Origin: Zychaea mexicana
Taxonomy: Eukaryota; Mucoromycota; Mucoromycetes; Mucorales; Lichtheimiaceae
Length of the DNA stretch: 64,000 bases
Assembly (NCBI RefSeq): GCF_025766255.1
Contig: NW_026516739.1
Location: 157,500-221,499 of the forward strand
Direction of reading: 5' to 3'
A model generated the notes under the pieces. The model ran no database searches. It was given only the letters and a program-made list of their open reading frames with translations, and was not told where the DNA came from. Made by a program: the position numbers and the translations under genes. Shown one piece after another: positions 1-12,168 of the stretch (position 1 is its first letter; every line of letters starts with the position of its first letter).

Positions 1-672
1 CATCATATCGTCAAGCAAGATACAAGCGGGTTGGGATGGTGCACTGCATTATTTGATATTCTAATTAATATCTAATCCAAATAATATCAGCATAAATACA
101 GGAATAACAACGCTCCGCCCTATATAGGTTTAGGCTTCTTTAGCACGAATAACTAAACTTGAAAGATATACCATGCCCCATGTACCTCCTATTGGCTGTG
201 ACTAGGAAGATTTTGCTATCTTTCATGACACTGGCCTAATTCAAGGCAAACCTGCCACTCAGTCTTTAACCAATCAAGTGTTTAAACGGCTTAGTTTCAA
301 TTAGTGCTCGACACATATCAGCGACAGAAACTTGTGTTACCCTCGCAACACATCCCCTTCTCCTTTCTCCTCCTTATATCGTATACTCGTTTCCTAGCAC
401 ACTCCTAAAGTGCTTTTTTTTTTCTTGACGGATAAAAAGAAGGAAGAACCGACTTGTAACTTAAGGGTAAATGCTCAATCCACGAGATGAAGACCATCGA
501 CGCCATTGTTCATCTAAAAAAAGCAACAAACAGTTTTTCGATTGACTTGACCACCCCTTGTTTTCTCTCTCTTTCTCTTTCTCTATTTTTTATTTTTCTT
601 TCTTTTTCCTTCGCCACCATCCCGCCTGCTCTCCCCCACCTTTTTTTTTCATCTGTTTACTGTGTTGATTAG
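1..672. promoter_or_regulatory. Upstream region of the ArfGAP gene
   Basis: No convincing gene is visible in the first 672 bases. The last 100 bases before the ArfGAP start are strongly pyrimidine-rich on the coding strand (CTCTCTCTTTCTCTTTC-like runs from about 563 to 650). The same kind of CT tract precedes other genes here and is probably a core promoter or leader element. A short open frame at 487-672 is mostly this CT tract read as Leu/Ser/Phe and is not believable as a protein. Confidence 0.4.
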
Positions 673-2447
673 ATGGCTGCTGCAGAATACAAACAAAAAC
701 TTTACGAAATCCAGAGACGGGGAGAAAATCGAACCTGTTTTGACTGTGGGGCACCCAATCCGCAATGGGCTTCTGTATCCTATGGCATCTTTATATGTTT
801 GGATTGTTCCGGAATTCATCGTTCATTTGGTGTGCACATTAGGTAAAAGACCACAAAAAGAAAGAGAAAAGGAATTATCAAAGACAGTTCCTGACAACCT
901 CCCTTGTTTAGTTTCGTTCGCTCGATCAGTATGGATAAATGGTTTGACGATCAATTGAAAAAGATGGATGTATGTATGCAACATTGCAAAAGGAATGACG
1001 GAGGGTAGAAAACAACAACAAGAGAGTTGGGTATAGTTTCCATAGTGATGGTATGCTCACTGGGAGGGTTATTACCAGATTGGTGGCAACTCCAAAGCCA
1101 AGGCATTTTTCGAGTCTCAACCAGACTATCGCTCGAATATGAATATGCACGACAAATACAATTCTCAATGCGCCGCACTTTATCGCGACAAGGTAAGAGT
1201 ATTAGTAAAAATAAATAAATAAACAGGGTTCAACTCACAAATGGGTGTGGGATCTAGTTATCGGCAGAAGCAGAAGGACGTAGCTGGACACCTTCACCCA
1301 ACGCTGCATCTTCTATCAAACGTGCAGCAGCGACTGGATCGAGCCGATCATTGAATTCGACGTTGGGCAACAACAACAACAACAACAATAGTAGTAGCGG
1401 CTTTGGTAGTACCAGCAGCAGTAGCACCAACAACAACAACAATAACCGACCGTTGAATGGATCGTCGCCACTTCGTTCTGGATCACCCGCAAGCTTCCAT
1501 AGCAACAACAGTAGCACAATGATGAGCGACAAGGCAAGGAATGAGGCGTACTTTGCTACATTAGGCAATACCAACGAGAACAGACCCGAGTAAGTGAAAA
1601 TGAGTTGGGGATGTGTGCATGTATGTTTACGATTTGATTTTCTTTTTATGAAAGCCATTTGCCACCCAGTCAAGGCGGTAAATTTACTGGATTTGGAAAT
1701 CCTGCATGTAAGTCTTAAATTTGTTTGTACCTTTTTCCCCATTGTCGTCCCGGTTCTTTACACGTTTCTTTCTTTTGTATGTAGTCGAGAACCAGCCTCG
1801 CAAAAACGATTCGCCCGATCTGAACGATATCATGAACGACCCTGTGCAAGCGCTTTCCAAGGGCTGGTCATTCCTGTCGTATGGCATGGAGGAGCTGGGT
1901 AAAGTTGCAGCGGAGGGAGCTCGTGTGGCAGCCCAACATGCTGGGCAGTTGGGCAAGTATGCCAATGAACAATGGAACGATCCCAATCTGAGAAACAACG
2001 TGAGTGGTTATGTCGATTCGTTCAGCAGAAAGGTAGCGTTCGATGTCGTTTATGTAGCGGTCTACATCCACACAACAGTGTGCTTGAATTATACGACGGA
2101 GACTACCTTGATCAACTGAAGCAAACGTTTTCTTTTTCTTCTCCTCCACTCGCGCACTTTGCGTACAGACCCATGAGTTCTACTCGAACAGTTTTGATAC
2201 CCGACCTCCATCTGGAAACAGCCAGTCCCATTCACACACTAACGATGGCGACTTTTTCAACTCGACCATCTCCTCGCTGCAAAACCAGCAACAGTACACA
2301 AGCCCTGTGAGCTCTCGTAGTGCGTCGCCTGCAGGATTAAGCGCAAACACAAAGTCAACGTCGTCTGTGCGATCCCGTACGCCTTTGAGAGAAACAGCCA
2401 AGGCCAAGAAGCAAGATGACTCGGACGATGAGTGGGGAGGATGGTAG
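673..2447 (+). CDS. GCS1: ArfGAP, ADP-ribosylation factor GTPase-activating protein (Gcs1/ARFGAP1 type)
   Basis: The first exon (673-842) begins [20 protein letters not shown] and carries the ArfGAP zinc finger C-x2-C-x16-C-x2-C (CFDC...CLDC), followed by the GIHRSFGVH signature with its catalytic arginine. Exon 2 (from 912) gives [11 protein letters not shown] and exon 3 (from about 1079) [17 protein letters not shown], in the family's order. Later exons hold an Asn/Ser-rich linker (about 1350-1590), a segment with [20 protein letters not shown] typical of ARFGAP1/Gcs1 C-terminal lipid-sensing regions (about 1800-2030), and an acidic tail ending [10 protein letters not shown] before the stop at 2445. 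The protein is expected to stimulate GTP hydrolysis on Arf1 in retrograde Golgi traffic. About six introns, all with GT-AG ends where checked. The ATG at 673 is the first in frame. Family assignment is firm; Gcs1 rather than Glo3 rests on the tail. Confidence 0.93.
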
Positions 2448-2807
2448 AGCTTCTTATTAATGCACCCACAACAACAACAACAACACATCTCTTCTTTGCT
2501 TTTCAAAATCCCCGTATCTCTTATGCTTGTTATCTTTTCTACCCTTTATTGCCATGTTTCTCCACTCCTCTTTTAACCATTGACTCTCTCTCTCTCTCTT
2601 GCTCTTGCTCTTACTCTACAACCATCGACACCCCTGCCCCTTACAACATACACGCACATGCACTCTGCGGAACAACCCACAAAAAAAAAAGTAGACTATT
2701 TTCTTCCCTTTTCCCTTCGTATGTGTGCGTGTGTGTGTGTGTGTGTATGTGCGGTTTAGAATTTATATAATTTGAAGAAGCATATAATTAATTAAGCTAC
2801 TACTCTC
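2448..2807. other. Convergent intergenic region
   Basis: About 360 bases between the ends of two convergent genes. It contains a CT-rich run near 2585-2612 and a GT microsatellite at about 2723-2747. No coding exon or RNA gene was recognised; both 3' ends are expected here. Confidence 0.4.
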
Positions 2808-4812
2808 TTATACATGCATGTTGTCTATATCTAAACCGCAAATCTGTATTGGGTCTTGCAAGTCTCGAGCGAATACAATCCGGATAGCGTTCCATGCTTT
2901 CACGTCTGGACAGTCATCCAAATGCAGCGCAATCCGATGCGATGTCTCGAGGTCTTGGATGCGGGATGCTTGGCAGTCAACCCATTGGTCCTTTTTTTCT
3001 GAAACAGTTACATTGAAAAGCTCCTCTTGTCCACTGCTGCCGTTGTGTCCAATTTCGATGGGCCTCCGTAAATGTACCAATATCCGCTTTGCTGGGATGG
3101 TGCCAACCATATTTAATCCAAAGTAATCCCCGGCTCGTGGATCTAAAGAAATGGTTTAGTTTTCCCCCTCCCCTCTTTCCAAAACCTTATTATGTGGGGG
3201 ATCTACTACTTACGTGCATATGAGTTCCAGCAAGTGCGAGGATGACTATCAACTGCATAGTGAAATGCACTTGTCTGCCAAGTCTCGAGTGATGGCACAT
3301 CCATTTCTTGATACATTGCCTCCCAATGTGGGATACTCGTTATTTTTTCGGTATTGAATTCATGTTCATCTACCACTCCATCGAATGGGCTGATGTTGGT
3401 CGTGAATAAACAATGGTCGTTTGCACATGATGCGCGCACTTGGCGGTCGATGAGTGGTGGATTGGCGGCTTCGTGGGATTGTATGGACAGACGTTGTTCA
3501 AGTCGCCGCAACGCATCATACTAAATGTTTTTTTGTATTAGTTTCTTAGAAAGTTTCGAATAATGGTTATGGTAATCATCTTACCATAGAGCGGTATACA
3601 GTCTTGCGATTATTGATTGGATCGATAGTGTTGGTATGATCGAACTCGTCGACCGGCCCAGTCGTCGTGAGCGGGTTGGCAAGGAGCCATGGGTATTGAT
3701 TAGTCCAGAAAATAAAGTTGATATCAGCATGGCGCCCGAGGCCTGGTTGTTGCTGGTCGGTAGCAGCGCTAATAAATGACTCCACAAGTGATTTTTGCAC
3801 AATAGCACCATAACGGAATTGTGCATAACCGACATGTAAATCTAATAATAATAGTACCGCTGGTTAAACCTATTACCTAGCACAATGTGTAACCCCATTT
3901 TGATCAACCTCAAACTTTCCCTCGTCGATTAACTCCCCCCCCCTCCCCCAGCCCCTCCCCGTCCAGTATATATATTGGTGTCCCAAAAAAGCAAAATGAT
4001 TTACCGTTCCCGCGTTGAAAACGCCAGCGTTGATGATCAACAAAAGTTGCAGGTCGTGCATTAGCATGGATTAGGTGCGGTGTGTCAAGGAAATTGGTAT
4101 ATTGCGAGTCCATGTAGAGGTTTAATGCCAAATCGTCTTGAAAATAGCAGTGACTGTAGGTTGTCAAGGTGCAGGAGGTGAATCGTGCGAGCGAAGGGTC
4201 GTTACTGTTGTTGAATGGTTCAATGATATGAAGTTCAAGACGATCATGTTTGGAACGAATAAAGTTGAGGTCTTGGAAAAGCTTAAAAAGAACAATAACT
4301 CTTGTCAGCTGTTTACCCCTTCCTCCTCGTTGATCTCAATTCACACACAAAAGAAAAAGAGTGTTTGGATATACCTCCATTGAAAGCGGTCTACGCGAGA
4401 GCTTGTTATTGATATAGATTTCTTTGATGAAGGGATACTTTATAAGATGTTTAATGATGTGGTAGATGGCCTGTTCGTCTTTGGAAACACGATCCACTAC
4501 TGCTGCCATGGGAATATAGTGGTTCTGTTCCAATGCTTCGGGGATAAACATGCTGGGCGTGTATAAGCTCTGACGCTCGGTTTCGTATTGACTCGTCCAG
4601 CTGGGCGCGTCAATCTCGGATTCGAAATCCATAATTGTGTAAATTCGCTCCATGGCGTATTCCGGCTGTATCAGACTGACGACGAGGATAGCCAGACCCA
4701 CACAGAGGAGTATTAGAAAGAACCTCCGTGGACTACATATTCGCAGCAACCGCAGTACTTTATTGTCACTGCGATGGAGGGGAAACCGGAAAGGTAAAAG
4801 TGAATCCGTCAT
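2808..4812 (-). CDS. Predicted Golgi glycosyltransferase-like type II membrane protein
   Basis: The first exon runs from the ATG at 4812 to about 4375: a short basic cytosolic tail, then a hydrophobic anchor FFLILLCVGLAILVVSLI (about residues 31-48), then a lumenal part. Later exons give YPFIKEIYINNK, YSHCYFQDDLALNLYMDSQY, LIHANARP and FIFWTNQYPWLLANPL. This string of motifs belongs, as I remember it, to a conserved uncharacterised fungal family with a GT-A-like core, where the FQDD would be the metal-binding DxD-like site. The last exon (2808-3134) is a beta-rich C-terminal module ending QDPIQICGLDIDNMHV. Introns contain an unusual C-tract (3932-3962). No substrate can be named. The start is the only ATG before the anchor. 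Fairly sure it is one gene; glycosyltransferase activity is inference. Confidence 0.65.
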
Positions 4813-4860
4813 TGTGTGAATTAAAAAATAAAAAGAGAGTGAAAAAGAAGAAAGAAAACA

Positions 4861-4862
<2 letters not shown>

Positions 4863-4899
<37 letters not shown>
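4863..4899. repeat. (GA)n microsatellite in the upstream region of the glycosyltransferase-like gene
   Basis: An uninterrupted GA dinucleotide run of about 37 bases lies 50 bases upstream of the minus-strand start codon at 4812; on the coding strand it reads as a CT tract. The placement matches the CT tracts before other genes in the window. Confidence 0.9.
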
Positions 4900-4902
<3 letters not shown>

Positions 4903-5207
4903 ATTTTTATATTGTGTCGATGAACGTATCTCTCTTTAAGGGGGTGGGGGCCTGCAAAGTGTCCAGACGCGGTCTGATCGCCTCCTCCATGCTGTGCGTA
5001 CCTCCCCCCCAAAGTAGTTGCCAGTGCTTACCATTTAGCAGCGACGATCCCCATTGACTCTGACTTGATTTTGAGTCGGCGCCCGGAGGTTGCTTGACAT
5101 TTGAAAAAGTTTGATGTCGCACCATCTTTTCGAATTTATTTTTGTCTTGGCCACTGGCTTTCAAAAGTCTAAAGGCGTGGGTAGACTTTTTGCCCGTTAT
5201 TTTACCC

Positions 5208-5440
5208 AAAAAGAAATATGTCCCTGATCAGGAGCTTAGAGTCCACGCTTTTTAAGCAACACAGCGTGGTACTTTGCAAAATTACTTTGAAGGGCAAAGT
5301 GCTCAAGGGGGGGGGGATCGAAGAAAGAGTTATCTTACCTGGCAAGCACCAGCATTTTGAATGTAGATCGCTATTTCAATCAGCTTTTGTAAGTTTGTTT
5401 TATAAACGGCCTGGTAATTCAATGGGTTCTCACTGACCGG
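5208..5440 (-). pseudogene. Exon-like fragment of unknown gene
   Basis: On the minus strand an open stretch ending at about 5342 reads ENPLNYQAVYKTNLQKLIEI... and stops at a clean donor (CAG|GTAAGA). Splicing to the AG just before 5235 would give a tail LLIRDIFLFG and a stop. The intron contains a run of ten G/C bases (5308-5317). The composition looks coding, but upstream exons are not found and I do not recognise the family. Further left on the same strand, another stretch (about 5130-5030) starts MVRHQTFSNVKQPPGADSKS and also ends at a GTAAGC donor. These are either remnants or non-canonical leader exons of the gene starting at 4812. Confidence 0.25.
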
Positions 5441-5477
5441 TATATTTTTCACATGTATAGGTCTACCTCTTCCATAT

Positions 5478-6310
5478 GTGTGTTGCAAAGACGAACAAAA
5501 ATACGAATCTGCGGCAATGGAATATTTCTCCCCATCTCTGTTGGAGGCGACGCGTCAAGATATTCTGACCTCATTGGCACTACCTGATTCACTTGACGCC
5601 CATCTTTATATGTCAGCTAAAAACCGCGACTATCACGAAAACAAGGTCAGTAACTTGACAGCACGGCGTTATTGGATCAACCTTGCAATGACAAAGGATA
5701 ATGCGGAGTGCAACGTCGTTTTGGCTATTGCGTCTCTATTCCCTGCACTCAAGGATTTGGGATAGAGTCATCTTTGTCAATCCAAACGTGCCGCCCTTTT
5801 TTGTTCATCCTGTTATTTAAGCATCATCATCTTGTGATACCGGTGGTAAAGTTCGCTAGATGTACCAACTGCATCCCAGACAATGGGCATGGACGAGCAT
5901 CGACGGCCAGATTACAAAAGTCATGGTGTATGAGCAGTATCTACCCTAGCTCAAAGGCGAAGGATCATCCGATACAGTGTCGATAATGGACTTTTATCGG
6001 TTGGGTATATTTGCAAAAAATTGGAAATGGTATCCAGCAACCTCTGTGCTTTCAAGCGCTTGGTCTATCAATCCCCTTTCACGCCATGGTTCACACGAAT
6101 TCCAGCATTTACGCATGTGTGGAACTTGCAGCTATTACATCACCCAAGACCAAGCACGATTTCACGTCAGTGACGAGCATTTTGGATGACCTTTACAAAA
6201 TTGCATTGTCATCAATTCTATTGCGGAAACCTTCCCGCAGCAACTGTGACCTTCACCAATATATCGGCCGTGAACATGCGAGTGACTTATCGATATCACT
6301 TGCTAAATAA
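5478..6310 (+). pseudogene. Decayed gene of a conserved but unnamed fungal family
   Basis: Coding-like sequence runs through several frames: RRYWINLAMTKDNAECNVV (5478-5765), DGQITKVMVYEQYLP (near 5900), MDFYRLGIFAKNW (5983), then after a frame change GIQQPLCFQALGLSIPFHAM and SVTSILDDLYKIALSSILLR (6020-6230). The pieces follow one another in a sensible order, but frames are interrupted by at least one stop (near 5948) and shifts near 5765 and 6015. The middle part recalls a multicopy mucoralean family of unknown function; this is from memory and not certain. No promoter or start is evident. The stretch is best read as a pseudogene rather than a spliced gene, because the frame changes lack donor and acceptor pairs. 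Confidence 0.4.
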
Positions 6311-7214
6311 AATATGGCGGATTAACATACGAATTTGACTCCACAATTCGGCTACACGCTGAAAAAGCTGTGAAGGTATAGATGAGCAAAATATAAACAT
6401 ATTAGCAGCATAGTCTATTTGGTGTTGCGTAAAAAGAAAGCGGTTGATTTTTAGAACACGCAAAATTGATGCATCTTGTGATGATATCGGTGACAAGATT
6501 CTCATTTTCTTTCGAAACCTGTGAGACTGAAGATGTTGGAGCGTGGATCATGGCGGTCGTTTTTATCCATCATCTGTCCTTTTTTTTTTTTTTGGTTCCA
6601 CTCGACTTGAACAGCTACCATTGGAACCTGTCAGTCAAAATATCGGAAGAATTGGGATTGACCACGCGTTATATCAGTGCGGCAATCATCCCACTGTTGG
6701 AAAACCCCGGTTAAGCATGTCATGTTTCGATGGTAACTGGAAAAGAGCAGCAGCATCCATTCTAACCATGGGTCTCATCTTGTTCTTGGTTTGCTTTAGG
6801 ACAACTGTTGTTCATTAGCGACGCATCATTATTAACAGCCCGATCTGATGCGTCAATCAAACATGCTGCAAGGAACAGGGATTGGCCAAAGCGTAGGATA
6901 GGGTGAAACCCAACAAGCCAATATTTGAAATTGATTTTGATTGGCCTGTGTCACCCATTGACACTAATTTGTTCATTTATGGAAGGCGGTGTAAAGACTT
7001 GATTTGGTAAAAATAAAAAAAGTGTGATTGTTATACAAATGCACGTCTATTTAGTATTAATTAGATCGACATGACCGGGCAAAGCAAAGAGGGAGGGTGT
7101 GTGAGAGAGAGAGAGTGTGTGGAATTACTATGTCGAAGGGAGAGAAAAGCGTCTAGTGGAGGGTACGTAGTAGACAGTGGAAGAGGGGTGTATCAGGAAA
7201 TGCAACAACAGTGA
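6311..7214. other. Intergenic region with a short coding-like remnant
   Basis: At 6590-6870 the plus strand shows coding-like stretches (NIGRIGIDHALYQCGNHP, CFDGNWKRAAASILTMG, then in another frame SDASLLTARSDASIKHAARN) separated by frame breaks, probably another piece of the decayed locus to its left. The rest, up to the end of the IML2-like gene, holds a GA/GT microsatellite (7092-7118) and nothing else recognisable. Confidence 0.35.
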
Positions 7215-9602
7215 TTAGTCAGTGGCGTCCACTGCTGCTGCTGGAGATGAGGATGCTGCTGCTTCTTTTTTAAGCGACTGGATCTTTTCATCACAGTTGT
7301 GGCACTTGAAAACCAAGGCGTTTTCCAGACTGTACTTGTTTTTAGCATGCGGTCCCGAGCCAACGTTGTACTGTCCCTTTTCGGCTGCTCGCAAAATAAC
7401 CTGGATCTCGGCTTCCGCCCCAGCATAGTCGTTGTCCACAATCAGCAGCCGCGCCTTTTCATAGCGAGTGAAATAGTAGATGTAATGGTCCAATTCGATC
7501 TTGCTGCCGTTCTCGAGCACCGTGTTGACCGATGTGCGATGGATCTCGCGCAGTTTCTCTACGTCGCAGTTCTCTTGCTTTTCGAGCAACATACGCGCAA
7601 CTTGGGCACGGAGGTAGTTGACAGTGCAAAGATCGTCGTAGTAATGGGAATGTTCCTTGCTTTTGTTGTGGTCATCGTCAAGTGACTCCAGCTCCTGATT
7701 GATGCGCTTAAAGTTGTCCTTGAGAGTTTCAACGGGCATAAAGTCGAATGCCGTAAAAGCGTTCAAAATTTCCAAGTCTGGCAAGATCAGGTAGTCCTTC
7801 TGCTCAATGAATTTCCGGGATTTGCGTGAAACGAATTTCTATATCGCGTTAGAAGGTGATGAAAGAAATAAAGTCAAATGTATTAGCAGCAGTAGCAGCA
7901 TAAAGAAGACCAAACATTGTCATGGCGCCAGTTTTTTTTTTCAAACCTTACCTCCATAGGAATTGATTTTCCAGCAATCTTCTGCTTAGCAGCAGTGACG
8001 CCCTGCATCAATTCGTGTACGCGCTTATCCTTGCTATCCAACTTGTACAAGGCCACAGCCTTGAGGTACATGTACACAGCCTTGGACCAATTGCTCTCCT
8101 TGCCGAGTTTGTCATAGATTTCGAATGCTCGGGACCAGTCCTGTTGGATCAAGCTAATGACACCCAGCTCCCAATAGCAAATATGCTGCAACTGCTTCCA
8201 ATCATGCTGTGTGTCGATCGCCTTGATGTACTGTGCCTTGGCCTTTTCGATTTGGCTTTGGCTGGCCAGCAGTCGCCCCGAAAAGTACAGAAAGAAGACG
8301 CCAGAAGGATACAGAGTAAGGTTGTAATCGAGGATCTGTTCGGCAAACACCTCGTCCACGTTGGGCAGCGGTATCATTTTCGAAAGTACAATGTGATACA
8401 TGAGCAGCACCATATCGCAGAGCTGACGTCGCAAGCCTTCGTCAGGTCCTTGCAGTTCTGGTAGCGTCGAGCGGCGTTGTGGGCCATGGTAGTCGTGCCA
8501 GTCCCCAATGGATTCCAGGACCTCCAGACCGTAGTTGCGGTCGCTGGAGAAGCCCATGAATTCGGCCACTTTGACGACAGTCGTCGGCAGAAGCGACAAG
8601 ACAATGTTGAAGCACCCAAAGCCCAAAGCCACGCCTGACGTGAAATGATCGTCTAGTTGGTAACACGTGGTATCCTTTCCTGCTGCGGCTTCTTCTCGCA
8701 CAAACTCGACGTATTTCTCGAGATGTCGATACGTGTTGTAGCTGTTGCGGATATTCAGGCCTTCTCGAAGGAAAGCTACGATGCTTTCGTCGTATACGAT
8801 GCTGAGCAGTGCCTTTAATAAATAAGCTTCGGCATACACAAGTTCCTGCAACCAGCACAAGGTGAAACGTGTGAGTTTTAACCCGTACATCACCAAGGAT
8901 CATCATCCCGCCCACCGCCCACAATCTTACAACAAACACACCATCCTATGCCCAACATAACAAAGCTCCAAAACTCAGTTTGCCCTCTCTCCAGTCTTGT
9001 CCAGAACTTACAGCATGCCGATGCACCCGAGACATCGCCTTCAAGTGCTGAATTTGGTTTCCTTTCATCCAGTTTGTAATGTTATCCAGCCATCCGCCAC
9101 CCCGTTTCCGCTGCGCATTGGCTAATTGGATGGTATGCTTCAGGGCCTGCATGGTTTTTTCCACATCGGCTTGCTCAAACGTCATGGCGCACTTCAAAAA
9201 TAAGATAAAGCCATACCCAAGCGAATAGTACATGCTTGTCTTGCTCTGCGGTGCAAGGATTTCCTCGGCCTCGCTGATACGAGAATCAAGAAAACAGTCC
9301 AATGCTCGGCGTACTTTCAGGATATCATCCATCATGGCGGTGTCTTCGGTATCCTTTTCTTTCTTGTCGCTGTTCAACGCGAGCGAAGAAGGCTTTGACG
9401 ACAAGGTCAATCGTGACAACGATCGTAACGATGGCGATGGCGATGCTCGACCATTGCTTGCTGCTGTGTTGTCTGTTGGCAAGGACGACGACGACCCGTT
9501 CTTATTTCCAGCAGCAGCCAGCTTTTTCAGCTGTGGTACTTGCACTGGTTTGTTGTTCTCTTTGTCTTTGGAAGAAGAGTAAAGCCCCGTCCACTGTGGC
9601 AT
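7215..9602 (-). CDS. IML2: IML2/TTC39-family outer membrane TPR protein (DUF3808)
   Basis: Three main exons on the minus strand: 9602 to about 9015, about 8850 to 7950, and about 7838 to 7215. After a Ser/Asn-rich N-terminus of about 80 residues come the family blocks: ALDCFLDSRISEAEEIL, MYYSLGYGFILFLKCAMTFE, LVYAEAYLLKALLSIVYDES, SGVALGFGCFNIVLSLLP, LKVVEFMG-like KVAEFMGFSSDR, YPSGVFFLYFSGRLLASQ, HICYWELGVISLIQQDW and a C-terminal TPR pair ending near KCHNCDEKIQSLKKE. This is the order seen in fungal Iml2 and animal TTC39 proteins (helical repeats, about 690 residues). Yeast Iml2 is linked to lipid droplets and clearance of inclusion bodies; the same role is assumed here. The start ATG at 9602 is followed by an unbroken frame. 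The gene is intact. Confidence 0.9.
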
Positions 9603-9680
9603 GATGATTAATGCTGTGTTTGTTTCCTGAGGTTGGCGTGGTGAGTATAGCTATGTAAGAGAGAGGGAGAGGAATAGCAG

Positions 9681-9724
9681 GTGTGTGTGTGTGTGTGTGT
9701 GTGTGTTTGTTTGTGGAGAGAGCA

Positions 9725-9752
<28 letters not shown>
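9681..9752. repeat. Compound GT/GA microsatellite
   Basis: A GT run (about 9682-9705) is followed after a short spacer by a GA run (about 9726-9752). It sits 80-150 bases upstream of the IML2-like start codon, so on the coding strand it reads as CT then CA, in the promoter or leader. Confidence 0.9.
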
Positions 9753-9755
<3 letters not shown>

Positions 9756-12168
9756 GGGTGTCTGTGTATGTTGGTGGGGTGGAGGTCGAGAAAATTAAAC
9801 TTTTCATCCCGTCGCTTATATACTACTAGCCTTTGGGGTTTTCTTTTTCTGCCTTCGGGGTCAGTTTAACCGAAGTCGCTAAATTCATTCCCGCTTATCT
9901 CTATTTACTTTTCGAAAAGAGAGGCAGTGCCCAACCAATACCGACCGGAGGAGGGAAAAGACTGTCATTTTTCTGCCCGGCTCATACAGTATACTATTGC
10001 ATCTAGAAGCAGCATTCCTTATGGGCTCTTTTATTCACTCATGCTTTTCTTTTCTCAGTCGCTGCCTTGAATAAAAAAAGCCTTGAATAAATTGTAAATA
10101 TGCGCCCTTGTTTTTTTCAAATCCAGCTGGAGCAATAGTGTTTGGCAACAAGCATATGTACAAGCCAGCTACTACAATGTGACGCTGTTGCTAGTTTGTT
10201 ACCATGTGTGGATCCCATGATGTGGTTTTTCCCATATCCTGCAATATAGCAAGAGTGGATGCTTGCTTTTTGATGCAGGAAGGTTCCCATGGCGTGTAGG
10301 CTACCGTCATGCGTAATGAACATGTCAAAATATCTTTCCTGCAGATCTTTTGATTGAACTTGTATTATCAATTCCGTCTCCGGCTCTAATTTTTTCCCCT
10401 TTTCATCTGACGTTTTTTTACCTCGTGTCATCATCATCTCCACCTTAAATCAATCACTCAATTGTCAACCACTTGCCTTTTTATTTGGAAGCAGAAAGTT
10501 TAAGCAGAGTTAATCAATAGGTAAGCTGATATTCAATGTATTCATATATATATATGTCAAAGGCCATAAGCAATCGTCATCATTTTCTTAATGGCTTCGT
10601 TTTTGTGACGAGATGTTTATCGTCCTCCGTAATAGTAGATGCTACAGTATCATGTTCGCCAGATGTATATTGGGGACCACTTTAAAGTCACCATTTTAAT
10701 CAACAATGAGCCTTATAACATACCCTATATACCTGACAATGTAACTCAATTTCCAAGTACACACAGATGACAGGACGTCATGCTATACCAATGGATAGAA
10801 GGAATTTGATACACACATACAAGCCATCATACGACATATCTCTCGCAAACTGCACAAAAATAACACATGGCTGTGTTGTTATATCGTACAGTTCTCACCA
10901 TAGTCACCTACTACTGCTACGATGTGTATGTCTCAAAGAAATGTTTCCTCCAAGTAGCTGGTGCCTTCTTCAAGTATATCACACAAAGTTAAACTAAGAC
11001 ACCCTAATTGTAATCCTACAACAGAAATAAAAGAAATCCCTTAGCCCGACTCGTTCTACCAACGGTTTCTTACCCTTCTTCTTTCACAATGCTCGAACTG
11101 TTTGCATAAATGCTATCTATATGGACAGCAAGTATAAGGCGAGCAATGCGACAGTAACTGATCGATTTGTATACATTTCAGCTCTAATCTATCTCTGGTC
11201 TCTCCTCTACCCTAACCTCTAATTCATTATACGTGAATATCCACCCCCCTAATTGTACCGCAAAGAAGCGATCAATTACACAAGGTCGCCAAGTCTTTAT
11301 TTATCACTGTTTTATGTCATTCAATGTCCGTCTCCACAAACGAACTTGGCATAATAAAATAAATACGGCACAGATTCATCCCACACATCAGTCTTCCAAG
11401 TAATAATAACGCCAGTCCACTCACATGCATGTATACTATATGACGACGACAGTTCCCAACAACAAACCTCATTCACTGATGAAAAACCGCAACGTGTTCA
11501 TCATGTTACGGATTGTTTCCACCAACAACGTGATTATTTTACAGCGTATGGCGCTGATGAGGACAAAGTACATAATTTCAATTAGCTAAATAGGTTGCTA
11601 AGAAAAGCAAAGACACATATCATACAAGAAAGTAATAAAGAAGCTCTCGGACATTGGTAAATTGCTTTAACTAATACTACTTTTCATCAATAGTTTGCTG
11701 ATAATGATCGATGCATGGCTACCTACAGTACTGTAGCTAAGCAGTAGCTCAATAAGCGCAATCACATCGGCTGGTTTATTGACAGAGCCTGCCGAACATA
11801 CCGGCCAATGACAAATGATCTAAATTAAAGTATGAAAGTATGATCGCTTCTGCGTTTGCAGCCCTTCTCATTATATAGAGTATGCATGAATCATTTGAGT
11901 AAAACAAGAATACTTCTAGTAGAATTGCCCTCTTGATGCTTATTTGATACAGAATCATTATAGTAGAGTAGGAGTAAGACAGATGAAGTTCGGTTGTTTT
12001 TGTGCTTGCTCCACCCTGCTCGGTGCTTATCAATTGTTATGCAACGTTGAGTCACGATTTAGCGTGAGACAAAGCACTCCCCCTTTCTATTTATACATTC
12101 GAATCACACGCGTTCCGAAACTTCCGTGCCTTTTTTTTCTACCTTTCTTTTCCTCTTTAACATAAAAG
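9753..12168. other. Long intergenic region without a recognised gene
   Basis: About 2.4 kb between two divergently transcribed genes. The longest open frames (for example 10117-10443 minus, 108 codons) have no recognisable motif and no supporting splice sites. The last 60 bases before 12169 are pyrimidine-rich (CTTTTTTTTCTACCTTTCTT), consistent with the promoter or leader of the nucleotidase gene. I see no RNA gene or repeat array. Confidence 0.35.

Noticed and set aside
10117..10443. Minus-strand open frame of 108 codons as a gene
   Set aside because: No motif, no splice partners, no leader-like CT tract, and it lies in a long AT-rich intergenic region; open by chance is more likely.
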